Assembly: GCA_029974635.1 (NCBI GenBank)
Contig: JARKQY010000055.1
Location: forward strand, 109,644 to 173,643
Source: Bacillota bacterium
GTDB taxonomy: Bacteria > Bacillota > UBA4882 > UBA8346
Direction of reading: 5' to 3'
Length of the DNA stretch: 64,000 bases
Shown piece by piece: positions 56,685 to 64,000 of this stretch (its first letter is position 1; every line of letters begins with the position of its first letter). The translations under genes and the position numbers were made by a program. Under the pieces are notes generated by a model. It worked only from the letters and a program-made list of their open reading frames with translations. It was not told where the DNA came from and did not search any database.

Positions 56685-56822
56685 ATGGCCGATTCCAATA
56701 ACGACGTCGTGGAAATCAAAATCCCCAAGAAAGTGGCGGAAGAATTAAACAAAGGCTTGACAAAAGCCAATGGGTGCGGTTGTGGCTGCATCCTCGGTTG
56801 CCAAGTAAAAGTCGATCCCTGA
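56685..56822 (+). CDS. Putative RiPP precursor peptide, four-Cys core
   Basis: A 45-residue peptide. AAGGAGGTAATAAA before ATG 56685 is a near-perfect ribosome site; the longer in-frame start at 56619 is not needed. Residues 1-29 look like a leader: an acidic start (MADSNNDVVE) then an amphipathic basic helix (IKIPKKVAEELNKGL). Residues 31-45 are CGCGCILGCQVKVDP, with Cys31, 33, 35 and 39 separated by Gly and hydrophobics. Small size, strong translation signal, Cys/Gly tail and two radical SAM/SPASM genes immediately downstream make this a convincing precursor for Cys-linked (sactipeptide/ranthipeptide-like) modification. No known family matched by eye. Confidence 0.8.
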   Translation: MADSNNDVVEIKIPKKVAEELNKGLTKANGCGCGCILGCQVKVDP

Positions 56823-56834
56823 TTTTTGTTGAGC

Positions 56835-56872
56835 GTTAAAATCGGAATCCTTAAAACGATTCCGATTTTAAC
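56835..56872 (+). terminator. 15-bp hairpin between precursor and maturase genes
   Basis: GTTAAAATCGGAATC and GATTCCGATTTTAAC form a perfect stem around eight bases; CCATTTTTTAAG follows after about ten bases. Probably an attenuator or stabiliser giving more precursor than enzyme message. Confidence 0.75.
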
Positions 56873-56944
56873 CAATCCACCATTTTTTAAGACCATTCAA
56901 ATACCATAATATCAAAATATTATTGTAAATAGAGGTAACTAACA

Positions 56945-58333
56945 ATGAAATCCGATTTTATAGTAAAGGAACAAGAGCAAGCCATAACCGGCGATACGGT
57001 TCTCCCGCGCGTACCGGAAATTTTCATCGATATGCGCCGCGGCGAGTATCTGGTGCTTAATCCGCTCGGTCCATGGTGGTTTGTGGGATCCAAGCTGCAT
57101 GTTGATTTTGTCCGGCTTTGTGACGGCAAGCGCTCATTAAAGGATATCCGGGAATCTTTATCCGCTTCTTATGTCGGATTAACGGATGGGCGGATGATTG
57201 CAACAGCAAATGCACTCCGAAAAGCAGATTTTTTTACCCCCACCGGCAAACTGGAAATTCGGCCGTTAAGCGTTGTCTTTTTTAATATCACCAAGCGTTG
57301 CAATCTTCGTTGCCCCTATTGTTATTATGACAGTGTTCCGGTGAAGTGCGAAACAAGCGAGGAGGAACTTGACGCGACAACGTGGATTGAACTAGCCGGT
57401 AAAATTGCCGAAATCAATCCCCGGGCCAAGATTATCGTCTCCGGAGGCGAACCGCTGCTTCGGCCCGATGCCGTAACAATCATTGAGGAAATCGTAACCC
57501 GAAATCATTTGGAAGTCAAACTGGTGACCAATGGTACTTTGTTCACCGAGGATATTGTTTCCAGGATATCAAATATTGATAAATTAAGTATTCAGGTTAG
57601 CATTGACAGTATAATCCCGGAAGAAAACGAAAGAACTCGCGGCAAAAGAAGCTTGGATAAAGCCCTGGTGGCGATTCAACAGCTAAAAGCGGCCGGTATC
57701 AATTTTGAAATCTCATCCACCATAACCCGGCTTAATATTAAAACCGTACGGCAATTTCGAGAATACTGCGAGCAAAATCATTATAATTTTCGTTCCTCGA
57801 TTTTTATGCTATCCGGTGAATTATCGAAAAAAAATGCGGGTTGGCTTGAACTTAATCCGGAGGAATACTTGGACGCCTGTACCTACGCGCTTGAGTATTA
57901 TGACCCCGGTACGACCATGGGACACCCCATGGTACCTGGAGAACGCCGATACGGGTGCGGACTGGGTTACGGCCAGCTTGATATTAGTCCCGACGGCTCC
58001 GTGTTTCCCTGTACGCATTTGTCTGAAACGGCATTTTATATGGGAAATATCAAAACATCCGATCTGCGCCAGTTGGTTGCTGCAGGTCAACAGCGGTATG
58101 CTTCCTGTGAGAACGGTTGCTTGTCTCACTGTGCCGCAAAAAAGTGTCCCGTCTTATACTTTTGCGCCGGAGGGTGCAGGGCAAACGCTTACCATAATTA
58201 CGGAACAACGGATGCTCCGGCCAAAAACTGCGAACAGCTTAAAAAAAGCTACATCAGCGCCCTTTGGGTCAGCGTGCTCGGACCCGCATATTTAAAAGAA
58301 GATGCTGATGAGAAAAGTGCATACTCAGCCTAA
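56945..58333 (+). CDS. Radical SAM/SPASM peptide maturase with PqqD-like domain (1)
   Basis: A 462-residue enzyme. Residues about 20-100 resemble PqqD (YLVLNPLGPWWFVGSKLHVDFVRLCDGKRSLKDI), a RiPP leader recognition element. The radical SAM core has CNLRCPYCYYD (Cys119, 123, 126) and SGGEPLL (about 166-172). The C-terminal SPASM region has Cys338, 356, 388, 392, 396, 401, 407, 411 and 429 (for example CPVLYFCAGGCRA), enough for two auxiliary 4Fe-4S clusters. It should form thioether or C-C crosslinks in the upstream peptide. Start ATG after AGAGGTAAC. It is closely related to the next gene. Confidence 0.9.
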   Translation: MKSDFIVKEQEQAITGDTVLPRVPEIFIDMRRGEYLVLNPLGPWWFVGSKLHVDFVRLCDGKRSLKDIRESLSASYVGLTDGRMIATANALRKADFFTPTGKLEIRPLSVVFFNITKRCNLRCPYCYYDSVPVKCETSEEELDATTWIELAGKIAEINPRAKIIVSGGEPLLRPDAVTIIEEIVTRNHLEVKLVTNGTLFTEDIVSRISNIDKLSIQVSIDSIIPEENERTRGKRSLDKALVAIQQLKAAGINFEISSTITRLNIKTVRQFREYCEQNHYNFRSSIFMLSGELSKKNAGWLELNPEEYLDACTYALEYYDPGTTMGHPMVPGERRYGCGLGYGQLDISPDGSVFPCTHLSETAFYMGNIKTSDLRQLVAAGQQRYASCENGCLSHCAAKKCPVLYFCAGGCRANAYHNYGTTDAPAKNCEQLKKSYISALWVSVLGPAYLKEDADEKSAYSA

Positions 58334-58352
58334 GGAAAGAGGACAGTGAAAC

Positions 58353-59777
58353 ATGAATTCCGCCGCTATCAATGAGGAACAGTATATATCGGAGCAGACC
58401 GTTCTTCCGGAGATCCCGGAACTCTTTACCGATGAACGTGAGGGTGATTACCTTATTCTTAATCCCGTAGGCCCGTGGTGGTTTATTGGTTCCAAATTTC
58501 ACGTTGATTTTTTAAAACTCTGTGACGGCAAACGTTCGGTGCGGGATATATTTGGACTGCTGCTTCCCAGTCGTGAAGGACTTGCCATCGGGGAACTGCT
58601 CCGGCTGGCGCGTTCGCTTTTCGAAATTAAATTCTTTACCCCGGCCGAAAACCAGCCGGTTCATCCGTGCGGCATCGTTCATTTCTATGTAACCAGGCGC
58701 TGCAATTTGGAATGCCCATTCTGTTTTAACGACAGCGCCCCATCGAAAAACAACGAACCCAATCAGGAACTCGCGGCCAAAGTATGGATTGATCTGGCCG
58801 GCGAAATCGCCGCGATAAATCCCCATGCCGCCATTTCCATCTCGGGCGGCGAGCCATTACTGCGTAACGACATCATGGAAATTATAGAAGGGGTATCTCG
58901 AAACAATCTGGAGATAAGACTAATCACCAACGGCACTCTTCTCACCGAAGCCCTGGTTCAACGCTTGTCGAAAATTCCCCGGTTCAAAGTCCAGGTCAGC
59001 ATCGACAGCTTAGTGCCGGAGGAAAATGCCCGGACCCGGGGTAAGGGGAGTCTGAAGAAAGCCGTTACGGCGGTCCGCCGGATGATGGCCGCCGGGATCA
59101 AAGTGGGGATCACCTCAACAATAACCCAAATCAACAAACAAAGTACCTGGCGCATGAAACAGTTCTGCGAACAGCATAACATCGGTTTTGGGACTTCATT
59201 CTTCTTTACGGCGGGTGACCGGTCCCGCGCCAATGCCGGTTGGCTCGAATTACGGCCCGATGAGATGATTGAATCCTCGCTATGTAGCTCAAGCTACTCT
59301 ACGGGAAAAGAATTCGATCATACTACCCTTACACCCGGTATCCGTCGGAACCATTGTGGAATCGGTTGCGGACAGCTTTCTATTCACTCCGACGGGGCGG
59401 TATCACCCTGCCGTCTCCTGCTGGATCCCCGATTTTACCTGGGAAATGTAATGCAGGCAAGGCTTCACTCACTCCTGGAACTGGGACGTCAAAAGTACGA
59501 TTTTGTAGGGGTTGATACGCTAACCTGCGGTTGCGCTATATGCCCGGTGAGATATGTATGCGTGGGCGGGTGCAAAGCAATGTCCTTTTATAATTATGAC
59601 GTGTTGGACAGCCTTCCGCCGAATTGCGGTTTATTAAAAAAAATATATATCGAGAGTTTATGGGTCAGCATATTGGGACCATCGCAACACTCGCTGGAAA
59701 ACCTGTTTCAAGGCGATTCGGAGACGACCGTTCATCAAGCCGGGCTTCATCTTCACGTGGAAGGAAATGTAAAATAA
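58353..59777 (+). CDS. Radical SAM/SPASM peptide maturase with PqqD-like domain (2)
   Basis: A 474-residue paralogue of the preceding enzyme, 19 bases downstream with its own AAGGAAAGAGG site. PqqD-like domain: YLILNPVGPWWFIGSKFHVDFLKLCDGKRSVRDI. Radical SAM motif: CNLECPFCFND (Cys117, 121, 124) and SGGEPLL. SPASM cysteines are 335, 339, 353, 392, 394, 397, 403, 407 and 425, including CPVRYVCVGGCKA. The spacing differs from paralogue 1 (CGIGCGQ; CGCAIC), so its crosslink or position may differ. A His-rich tail (HQAGLHLHVEG) is unusual. A complementary or sequential role is inferred. Confidence 0.9.
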   Translation: MNSAAINEEQYISEQTVLPEIPELFTDEREGDYLILNPVGPWWFIGSKFHVDFLKLCDGKRSVRDIFGLLLPSREGLAIGELLRLARSLFEIKFFTPAENQPVHPCGIVHFYVTRRCNLECPFCFNDSAPSKNNEPNQELAAKVWIDLAGEIAAINPHAAISISGGEPLLRNDIMEIIEGVSRNNLEIRLITNGTLLTEALVQRLSKIPRFKVQVSIDSLVPEENARTRGKGSLKKAVTAVRRMMAAGIKVGITSTITQINKQSTWRMKQFCEQHNIGFGTSFFFTAGDRSRANAGWLELRPDEMIESSLCSSSYSTGKEFDHTTLTPGIRRNHCGIGCGQLSIHSDGAVSPCRLLLDPRFYLGNVMQARLHSLLELGRQKYDFVGVDTLTCGCAICPVRYVCVGGCKAMSFYNYDVLDSLPPNCGLLKKIYIESLWVSILGPSQHSLENLFQGDSETTVHQAGLHLHVEGNVK

Positions 59778-59824
59778 TCTGAAAATGATCTTCTTCGAAT
59801 TTACTTCGTGACATTTCCCGCCGT

Positions 59825-59870
59825 GCCCGTCAGCGCCAGATGCCACAGCGCAAATGCACACGGGCTTTCA
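59825..59870 (+). terminator. Possible terminator of the RiPP operon
   Basis: GCCCGT (59825-59830) pairs with ACGGGC (59860-59865), with an inner GCGC pair, followed by TTTCATTTTGG. Moderate stem, weak T-run. Confidence 0.4.
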
Positions 59871-59892
59871 TTTTGGATACTCGCTTTCGTAA

Positions 59893-60699
59893 TCAGGATT
59901 CAAAACGCACATTTTTTATCATTACTTTACGCCATAAAATGGTTACAATAATTGCTATTAATACAATTACTGAATAACCAATAATCCCATCCAGCTTTTC
60001 AAAATACCCTCGGCCTCCGGGGAAAATACTTCTTCCGGTATTACCAATTGCATGAATCAGGATAATACCAAAGACACTTTTATTTGTCATATTATATAAC
60101 CCTACATATATTATTCTGAATCCTATAGTAGCAATTAGCCCGATAATGATAAGGTTTGGAGATTGCCCAAGCTTTATCATTGATGGTAAATGCCATACAG
60201 CCCATAATGCGCCAATAATCAATCCTGCTTTCAATGGACTTGTTTCTTTTTGTATTCTATCAATTGCATATCCCATGTATCCAAGTTCTTCCCCAATTGC
60301 TGCAATAAAGAATGCAATAAAGATGAATATTAATTGGATCGGTATCGTATATCCGATAGGAAAATTTATTCCAACAAGAATCATGAGAAAATATGTTATA
60401 ACAAATGAAATTGGCATCAGAAAAATGATTGGAGTATACCAGATAACTTTTATTTTGTTATAATCAAATATACGACTTAGTATTTCCTTTACACCATCCA
60501 TTCGTTTTTCGCGAAATATAGATATTAATGCTGCAATCATTGGAACAAAGGCTGCACCAATATCAGTAACAGGTAAATTGTCAGGGAGTCCATTGATATT
60601 AATGAAATAGCTTAGGATCCAAAACGGTAACGATAATGAAAAAACAAGAATATAAAATTCTGTTATTTTCTTTTGGTTTAAGTTCATATGATTTTTCAC
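59893..60699 (-). CDS. CPBP-family membrane protease-like protein, copy 2
   Basis: A 268-residue protein with about seven to eight membrane helices (FYILVFSLSLPFWILSYFI, VIWYTPIIFLMPISFVITYFLMILVGI and others). The CPBP region reads IGEELGYMGYAIDRIQ: the double Glu is present but the usual Arg of EExxxR is Met. WHLPSMI and LIHAIGNTGR provide the two His motifs. It is convergent with the second maturase and together with copy 1 brackets the RiPP locus. Leader cleavage, immunity or an unrelated function are all possible. Confidence 0.85.
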   Translation of the reverse strand: MKNHMNLNQKKITEFYILVFSLSLPFWILSYFININGLPDNLPVTDIGAAFVPMIAALISIFREKRMDGVKEILSRIFDYNKIKVIWYTPIIFLMPISFVITYFLMILVGINFPIGYTIPIQLIFIFIAFFIAAIGEELGYMGYAIDRIQKETSPLKAGLIIGALWAVWHLPSMIKLGQSPNLIIIGLIATIGFRIIYVGLYNMTNKSVFGIILIHAIGNTGRSIFPGGRGYFEKLDGIIGYSVIVLIAIIVTILWRKVMIKNVRFES

Positions 60700-60776
60700 C
60701 TTCTATACACTAAAGGCATGTGGTTTCCGGCAGACATGAACCGGCAGTTTTTTAGCAAACCCACCCCAAGCCCGCA

Positions 60777-60945
60777 TTATTTTCTTTCAAGATGAGCCAA
60801 AGTTAAAACCTTATGTTTCTTTATATTGACTTCTGCCCAATTGGTAAATTCATCAATTCTCAAATCGCTTCTTGCTTCCCAATAATCTTGTCATCCTCTA
60901 GTGTTGGGAATTTATTATGCGAAGGTGGAGGCTTCAAAGCACTTC
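60777..60945 (-). pseudogene. Degenerate coding remnant
   Basis: The minus strand shows PSHNKFPTLEDDKIIGKQEA in one frame, then ARSDLRIDEFTNWAEVNIKK and more to a stop at 60777 in another. The shift is near 60875. There is no start or ribosome site. It looks like the tail of a decayed gene of unknown family. Confidence 0.35.
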
Positions 60946-61509
60946 TTACAAAAGATATTTCATTATGAGTTGTCCTTTACTATCCCTGTAAACCTCGGTG
61001 AATCCAAGTTTTCTATAGACAGATTCAATTCCGGTAAATCCAGAATAGCTTGTTAACTCTTCCCTTGCTTCAATTGGAAACCCTTCAACTACCTTTGCGC
61101 CATTGTGTACAGCGTATTCCAAAGCGTACTTAAGTAGCTGTGTCTTAACCCCCTGCCTACGATACGGTTTTGCAATAAAGAAACAAACAACCGACCATGT
61201 ATTTTTGTTGTCGCCGTCCAGGTTCCAATACCTATGTAATGATGGAAATTCTTCTCTCGGGCCAAGTGAGCACCATCCAATAGGCTGGGCATCAATATAT
61301 GCAATAATACCAGTTACCTTCCCCGAATTGACAATTTCCTGCATTGCACTTTTGTTTGTTTCTCCACATTGCCGTTCAAATTGGTCTTCCGGTACCCGCC
61401 ACCACATGCACCAGCAACCACCGTGCGCACCGTCTTTTCCAAAAAGCCTTTCGAAATCAGACCACCTTTCCGATGTCAAAGGATAAATTGTTAACTGGTT
61501 CTCACCCAT
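60946..61509 (-). CDS. GNAT-family acetyltransferase
   Basis: A 187-residue acetyltransferase. After an N-terminal GGCWCMWWRVP segment typical of one GNAT subgroup, the acetyl-CoA site is VVCFFIAKPYRRQGVKTQLLKYALEYAVHNGAKVVEGFP (RRQGV, QxxGxx). It ends with ESVYRKLGFTEVYR. Substrate unknown. The ribosome site is weak (GGGATAATCTTATGG-like). The 272 bases upstream (61510-61781) hold no supported gene. Confidence 0.87.
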   Translation of the reverse strand: MGENQLTIYPLTSERWSDFERLFGKDGAHGGCWCMWWRVPEDQFERQCGETNKSAMQEIVNSGKVTGIIAYIDAQPIGWCSLGPREEFPSLHRYWNLDGDNKNTWSVVCFFIAKPYRRQGVKTQLLKYALEYAVHNGAKVVEGFPIEAREELTSYSGFTGIESVYRKLGFTEVYRDSKGQLIMKYLL

Positions 61510-61781
61510 AAGATTATCCCCCTATGAATAAACTCCATTGAAATACATCATGAATGGACTGCTTTTTCAAATAAACTTTTTTGACTATCCGAGCCTCGAA
61601 GCAGGAACGGAGCTGATCTCCGGTGTCCCCTTCCCAACTCAGCAGCCAAGAAGGGCGTAAAATGCACATGTTGTTAGCTGAAGTACCAGTCCTGGACAGC
61701 AGTTTCCCACTTACATGCTAACCGAACCATGGAGGGTTGGTTTGTCGGCTATCTTAATACAGTTTTATTTTTATTTATCAA

Positions 61782-62039
61782 TCATTTCAAGTTTCTTTGA
61801 TCAATGTTTTCAACAAAATTTGATTTACACTGATATGTACTTTGACCTTGAAGACACTTACAAGATGAATGCATATTTGCACATATTCCTCCGAATATGG
61901 AAAACAGGCCCCAAAACAAAGGCCGTGAAAGTATTCCTAACGGCGTAGGGCTACTTACAGGAAGTAAATTTATTCCCCATGCTACTAAATAACATCCACC
62001 AATAACACAAACATGTCCAAAAACTGCAAGTATCTTCAT
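61782..62039 (-). CDS. Small Cys-rich membrane protein
   Basis: An 85-residue protein starting MKILAVFGHVCVIGGCYLVAWGINLLPV, with two hydrophobic segments and, after them, CANMHSSCKCLQGQSTYQCK. AAGAAGGAGTGATC before ATG 62039 supports translation; a GTG nine bases upstream lies within that site. No family recognised. Confidence 0.55.
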   Translation of the reverse strand: MKILAVFGHVCVIGGCYLVAWGINLLPVSSPTPLGILSRPLFWGLFSIFGGICANMHSSCKCLQGQSTYQCKSNFVENIDQRNLK

Positions 62040-62160
62040 TAAGATCACTCCTTCTTAAATTCATTAGTACTTTTATTAACATTGAAAAAATAAAATTTTG
62101 TCAATTCAAGTAAATCATTAACAGATATTTTTCATTTGTATCATTATTGTAGTTTAATTA

Positions 62161-63021
62161 TTACAAAAACAGATCACACAATCGATAAACATGTCTTCCT
62201 TTTTTAAGTTCATCTTGTAAATTAAAACAAAGTGGTTTGGTAAAATCGCGCTTATAATAAACATATACTTTACCATTTTTTAAGTCATAAACATTTGAAT
62301 ATACGGTCCCCACCTCATTTCCTTTTTTGTTTTTCCAGTATTGCGATACTGACTCCAATATATTTGCAAAAAAAGTAATGGAGATGTTATTGTTATTTTC
62401 CAGCATTTCCGAGGCTTTATTATATCTGACACAAGGATAATTGCCTAGTTCGGGCGCGGTATACCAAAAATTAGTTATCACTTGAAAAGACTTTTCTTTC
62501 TTAATTATTTTTAATTCTTTGTTGACCCATTCTATGACCGCTGAATTGCCATTTTTATCAACTACCATAAAATGTAGATGCATGCCGGATAAATTAAAAG
62601 GGAAATTAAACTCTCCCGCCATTTTTATGGCATCGTCAACCGTAGCGCATCTTTTTAAAAATTCTTCCTCGGCATATATTAATAATGGTTTACCTGGAAA
62701 ATGAGGTGCTTTTGTTTTCGGACAGCTAGCTGCATCCACAAACAGCCCTTGCTCGTTCATTCCACCCATAGCAAAGTTTCCAAGGAACGACAAATACCAA
62801 CCGGCTTCTTTCAAAGGAAACCCAAAACAAACCCGTCCGTAATACTTTTTTGTAGGCGGGACAAACCAAACTTTGGCATCACTGGAGTAATACCAATCTT
62901 CATTATTACCAACCAGAACCAAATCATTTTGGTTTGCATTAAAAATTGTACAGCCTAATGATTGACTAATAAAACAGAAAATCAATACGCTTGATAACAA
63001 CAATACTATGATTTTCTTCAT
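62161..63021 (-). CDS. Secreted Ntn hydrolase (choloylglycine hydrolase/C45-like)
   Basis: A 286-residue exported protein. The signal peptide ends SQSLG and the next residue, Cys24, begins CTIFNANQNDLVLVGNNEDWYY, matching the N-terminal nucleophile Cys and the GRNxDW-like motif of penicillin V acylase/C45-type linear amidases (Arg replaced by Asn). GGMNEQGLFVDAAS is the family GMNExGL motif. Substrate unknown. LGC could also be read as a lipobox. Confidence 0.8.
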   Translation of the reverse strand: MKKIIVLLLSSVLIFCFISQSLGCTIFNANQNDLVLVGNNEDWYYSSDAKVWFVPPTKKYYGRVCFGFPLKEAGWYLSFLGNFAMGGMNEQGLFVDAASCPKTKAPHFPGKPLLIYAEEEFLKRCATVDDAIKMAGEFNFPFNLSGMHLHFMVVDKNGNSAVIEWVNKELKIIKKEKSFQVITNFWYTAPELGNYPCVRYNKASEMLENNNNISITFFANILESVSQYWKNKKGNEVGTVYSNVYDLKNGKVYVYYKRDFTKPLCFNLQDELKKGRHVYRLCDLFL

Positions 63022-63078
63022 TGTGATTACCCCCTATCTCATTTTTTCTTATTAAATCTATCGGTTTTGATTAAACAA

Positions 63079-63109
63079 AGCGGTCATGAAAGCCGCTATT
63101 GGCCCAAAT
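63079..63109. repeat. Short hairpin repeat, copy A
   Basis: AGCGG...CCGCT hairpin (63079-63097) followed by ATTGGCCCAAAT (63098-63109). A related copy with the same 12-base string is at 63798-63826 on the other side of the HEAT gene. Confidence 0.55.
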
Positions 63110-63145
63110 AAAAGGCAATTACATATAACGATGGCGACCTACATT

Positions 63146-63775
63146 TCAGAGATTGCTAACTTTTTTAAGAACTCTCTTAACCCTTGCTTGTTGAGATTGA
63201 GTCAAATCGTCCAGACGCTTCTCCAAAATTCTTTGAAATTCTATTTTATTCTCCGAATTCGCAATGACCATACTACGCTCCGAATGTTGAGCAACTTCTC
63301 GTGGGCTACAAGTTTCAAGATGTTTCAATAAAAATGGTAAAGCTTTAGTTGCATATTCTTTTTTAGCCGAACCAATCTTTGCCAAGACAGAGATTCCATT
63401 ATCTACAGTTATTACAGAACCCTTTTTTATAACATCAAATATCAAATCGATATTTTGATAAATCTTGTCCGGATTTATATTTGCAACGGTTGACAAAGCG
63501 GTCATTCCGCCCCAAACAAGCCTGTTATTCTTACTACTTAATAACTTGATAAAATCATCAACATAGGATGCAATTAGCTCGGGTTGAGCTTCCCCGATTT
63601 CATACAGCACTTTAATACTATCGTTCTTCATTGCAGTACTTCCATTAAAAAGACATTGGATTAGTTCCTTAATACTATCACTGTCTTTTGTCCGGCAAAG
63701 CTCTTTTGCTAATTCTTGATTTGGTATTTCATCATTTCGACCCAAAGAACATGCTAACTTATCGATTACCGACAT
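63146..63775 (-). CDS. HEAT-repeat protein
   Basis: A 209-residue helical-repeat protein (SIKELIQCLFNGSTAMKNDSIKVLYEIGEAQPELIASYVDDFIKLLSSKNNRLVWGGMTALSTVANINP), about four HEAT-like units. AAGGAGGGC precedes ATG 63775. It is unlike the other HEAT protein at 35951 in repeat consensus. Role unknown; the gene is flanked by two copies of a short hairpin repeat. Confidence 0.8.
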   Translation of the reverse strand: MSVIDKLACSLGRNDEIPNQELAKELCRTKDSDSIKELIQCLFNGSTAMKNDSIKVLYEIGEAQPELIASYVDDFIKLLSSKNNRLVWGGMTALSTVANINPDKIYQNIDLIFDVIKKGSVITVDNGISVLAKIGSAKKEYATKALPFLLKHLETCSPREVAQHSERSMVIANSENKIEFQRILEKRLDDLTQSQQARVKRVLKKVSNL

Positions 63776-63797
63776 TTTATGCCCTCCTTATTTACAG

Positions 63798-63826
63798 CGC
63801 GGTACGATGCCGCGATTGGCCCAAAT
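63798..63826. repeat. Short hairpin repeat, copy B
   Basis: CGCGG...CCGCG hairpin followed by ATTGGCCCAAAT (63815-63826), matching copy A at 63079-63109 in the same orientation. Confidence 0.55.
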
Positions 63827-64000
63827 TAGCGGTTATGGCGATCAACGTCTAGGAGTTGCAGAAGTCGTCCGCGCCCCTATGCCGGATTCATCTTCAATTC
63901 CGCTATCCCGCGGGTCTTACAGGACTTGACGCGGACGATTTGAGTCGACCGGAACCCAGATTCATTATAAGCCGATGCGGACCTTGCAATTCGTTGTTAC
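63827..64000. other. G+C-rich right edge with inverted repeat
   Basis: TCGTCCGCG (63865-63873) and CGCGGACGA (63930-63938) are perfect nine-base arms 56 bases apart. Composition is richer in G+C than the preceding genes. No gene can be supported before the window ends. Confidence 0.4.

Noticed and set aside
61674..61722. Integron attC site (GTTAGC...GCTAAC)
   Set aside because: The outer boxes are in the wrong orientation for attC and no integrase or second site is present.
61715..61948. Plus-strand frame opposite the small Cys-rich membrane protein
   Set aside because: No ribosome site; the minus-strand frame has a strong one.
1..64000. CRISPR arrays, rRNA, tRNA, transposases, phage genes
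   Set aside because: None found on reading both strands; the repeats seen are short and do not form arrays.

Overview
The window looks like a chromosome segment of a Gram-positive, Firmicutes-type bacterium of moderate G+C. The evidence is gene order (rimP-nusA-ylxR-ylxQ-infB-rbfA-nrnA-truB-ribF; mutS-mutL-miaA-hfq), strong AGGAGG ribosome sites, frequent TTG/GTG starts, a lexA gene divergent from a yneA-like LysM gene with GAAC-N4-GTTC boxes, and a ZTP (pfl) riboswitch. A Hydrogenispora-like lineage would fit, but this is inference. I saw no rRNA, tRNA, CRISPR array, transposase or phage gene.

Layout. 1-9.3 kb: the end of an unknown gene, then the nusA/infB translation operon running into ribF. 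9.5-12.3 kb: pyruvate phosphate dikinase with its own terminator. 12.8-17.8 kb: small unknown genes, phoU with a Na/Pi cotransporter, a TetR regulator and a Gfo/Idh/MocA oxidoreductase. 17.9-21.2 kb (minus strand): pflB-pflA behind a ZTP riboswitch whose conserved 3' element is also the left arm of a terminator. 21.3-26.3 kb: nitroreductase, coiled-coil membrane protein, small zinc-ribbon gene, HD-GYP, DedA, anchored protein. 26.3-37.7 kb: mutS-mutL-miaA-hfq, dapF-prephenate dehydratase-YnbB-like, zinc-ribbon and HEAT proteins, surE. 38.3-39.8 kb: SOS region lexA/yneA with four candidate LexA boxes on two divergent promoters.

39.9-64 kb is accessory in character: a trypsin-nuclease fusion, two tandem serine hydrolases, several genes of resistance-type families (AAC(3)-like, nucleotidyltransferase, GNATs, methyltransferase-Nudix fusion), secreted proteins, and at least three broken genes (in-frame TAG, in-frame TAA, frameshift).

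The best candidate for an undescribed system lies at 56.5-59.8 kb. A 45-residue peptide with a CGCGC...C tail near its C-terminus is followed by a strong hairpin and two related radical SAM/SPASM enzymes, each with an N-terminal PqqD-like leader-binding domain. CPBP-type membrane protease genes flank it on both sides. Upstream are 21-bp-period direct repeats resembling LytTR-regulator sites. Together these read as a ribosomally made, radical-SAM-modified peptide (RiPP) locus.

Other notable points are infB, whose conserved N-terminus can only be translated from an ATC codon, and several small genes found only by reading ribosome sites.
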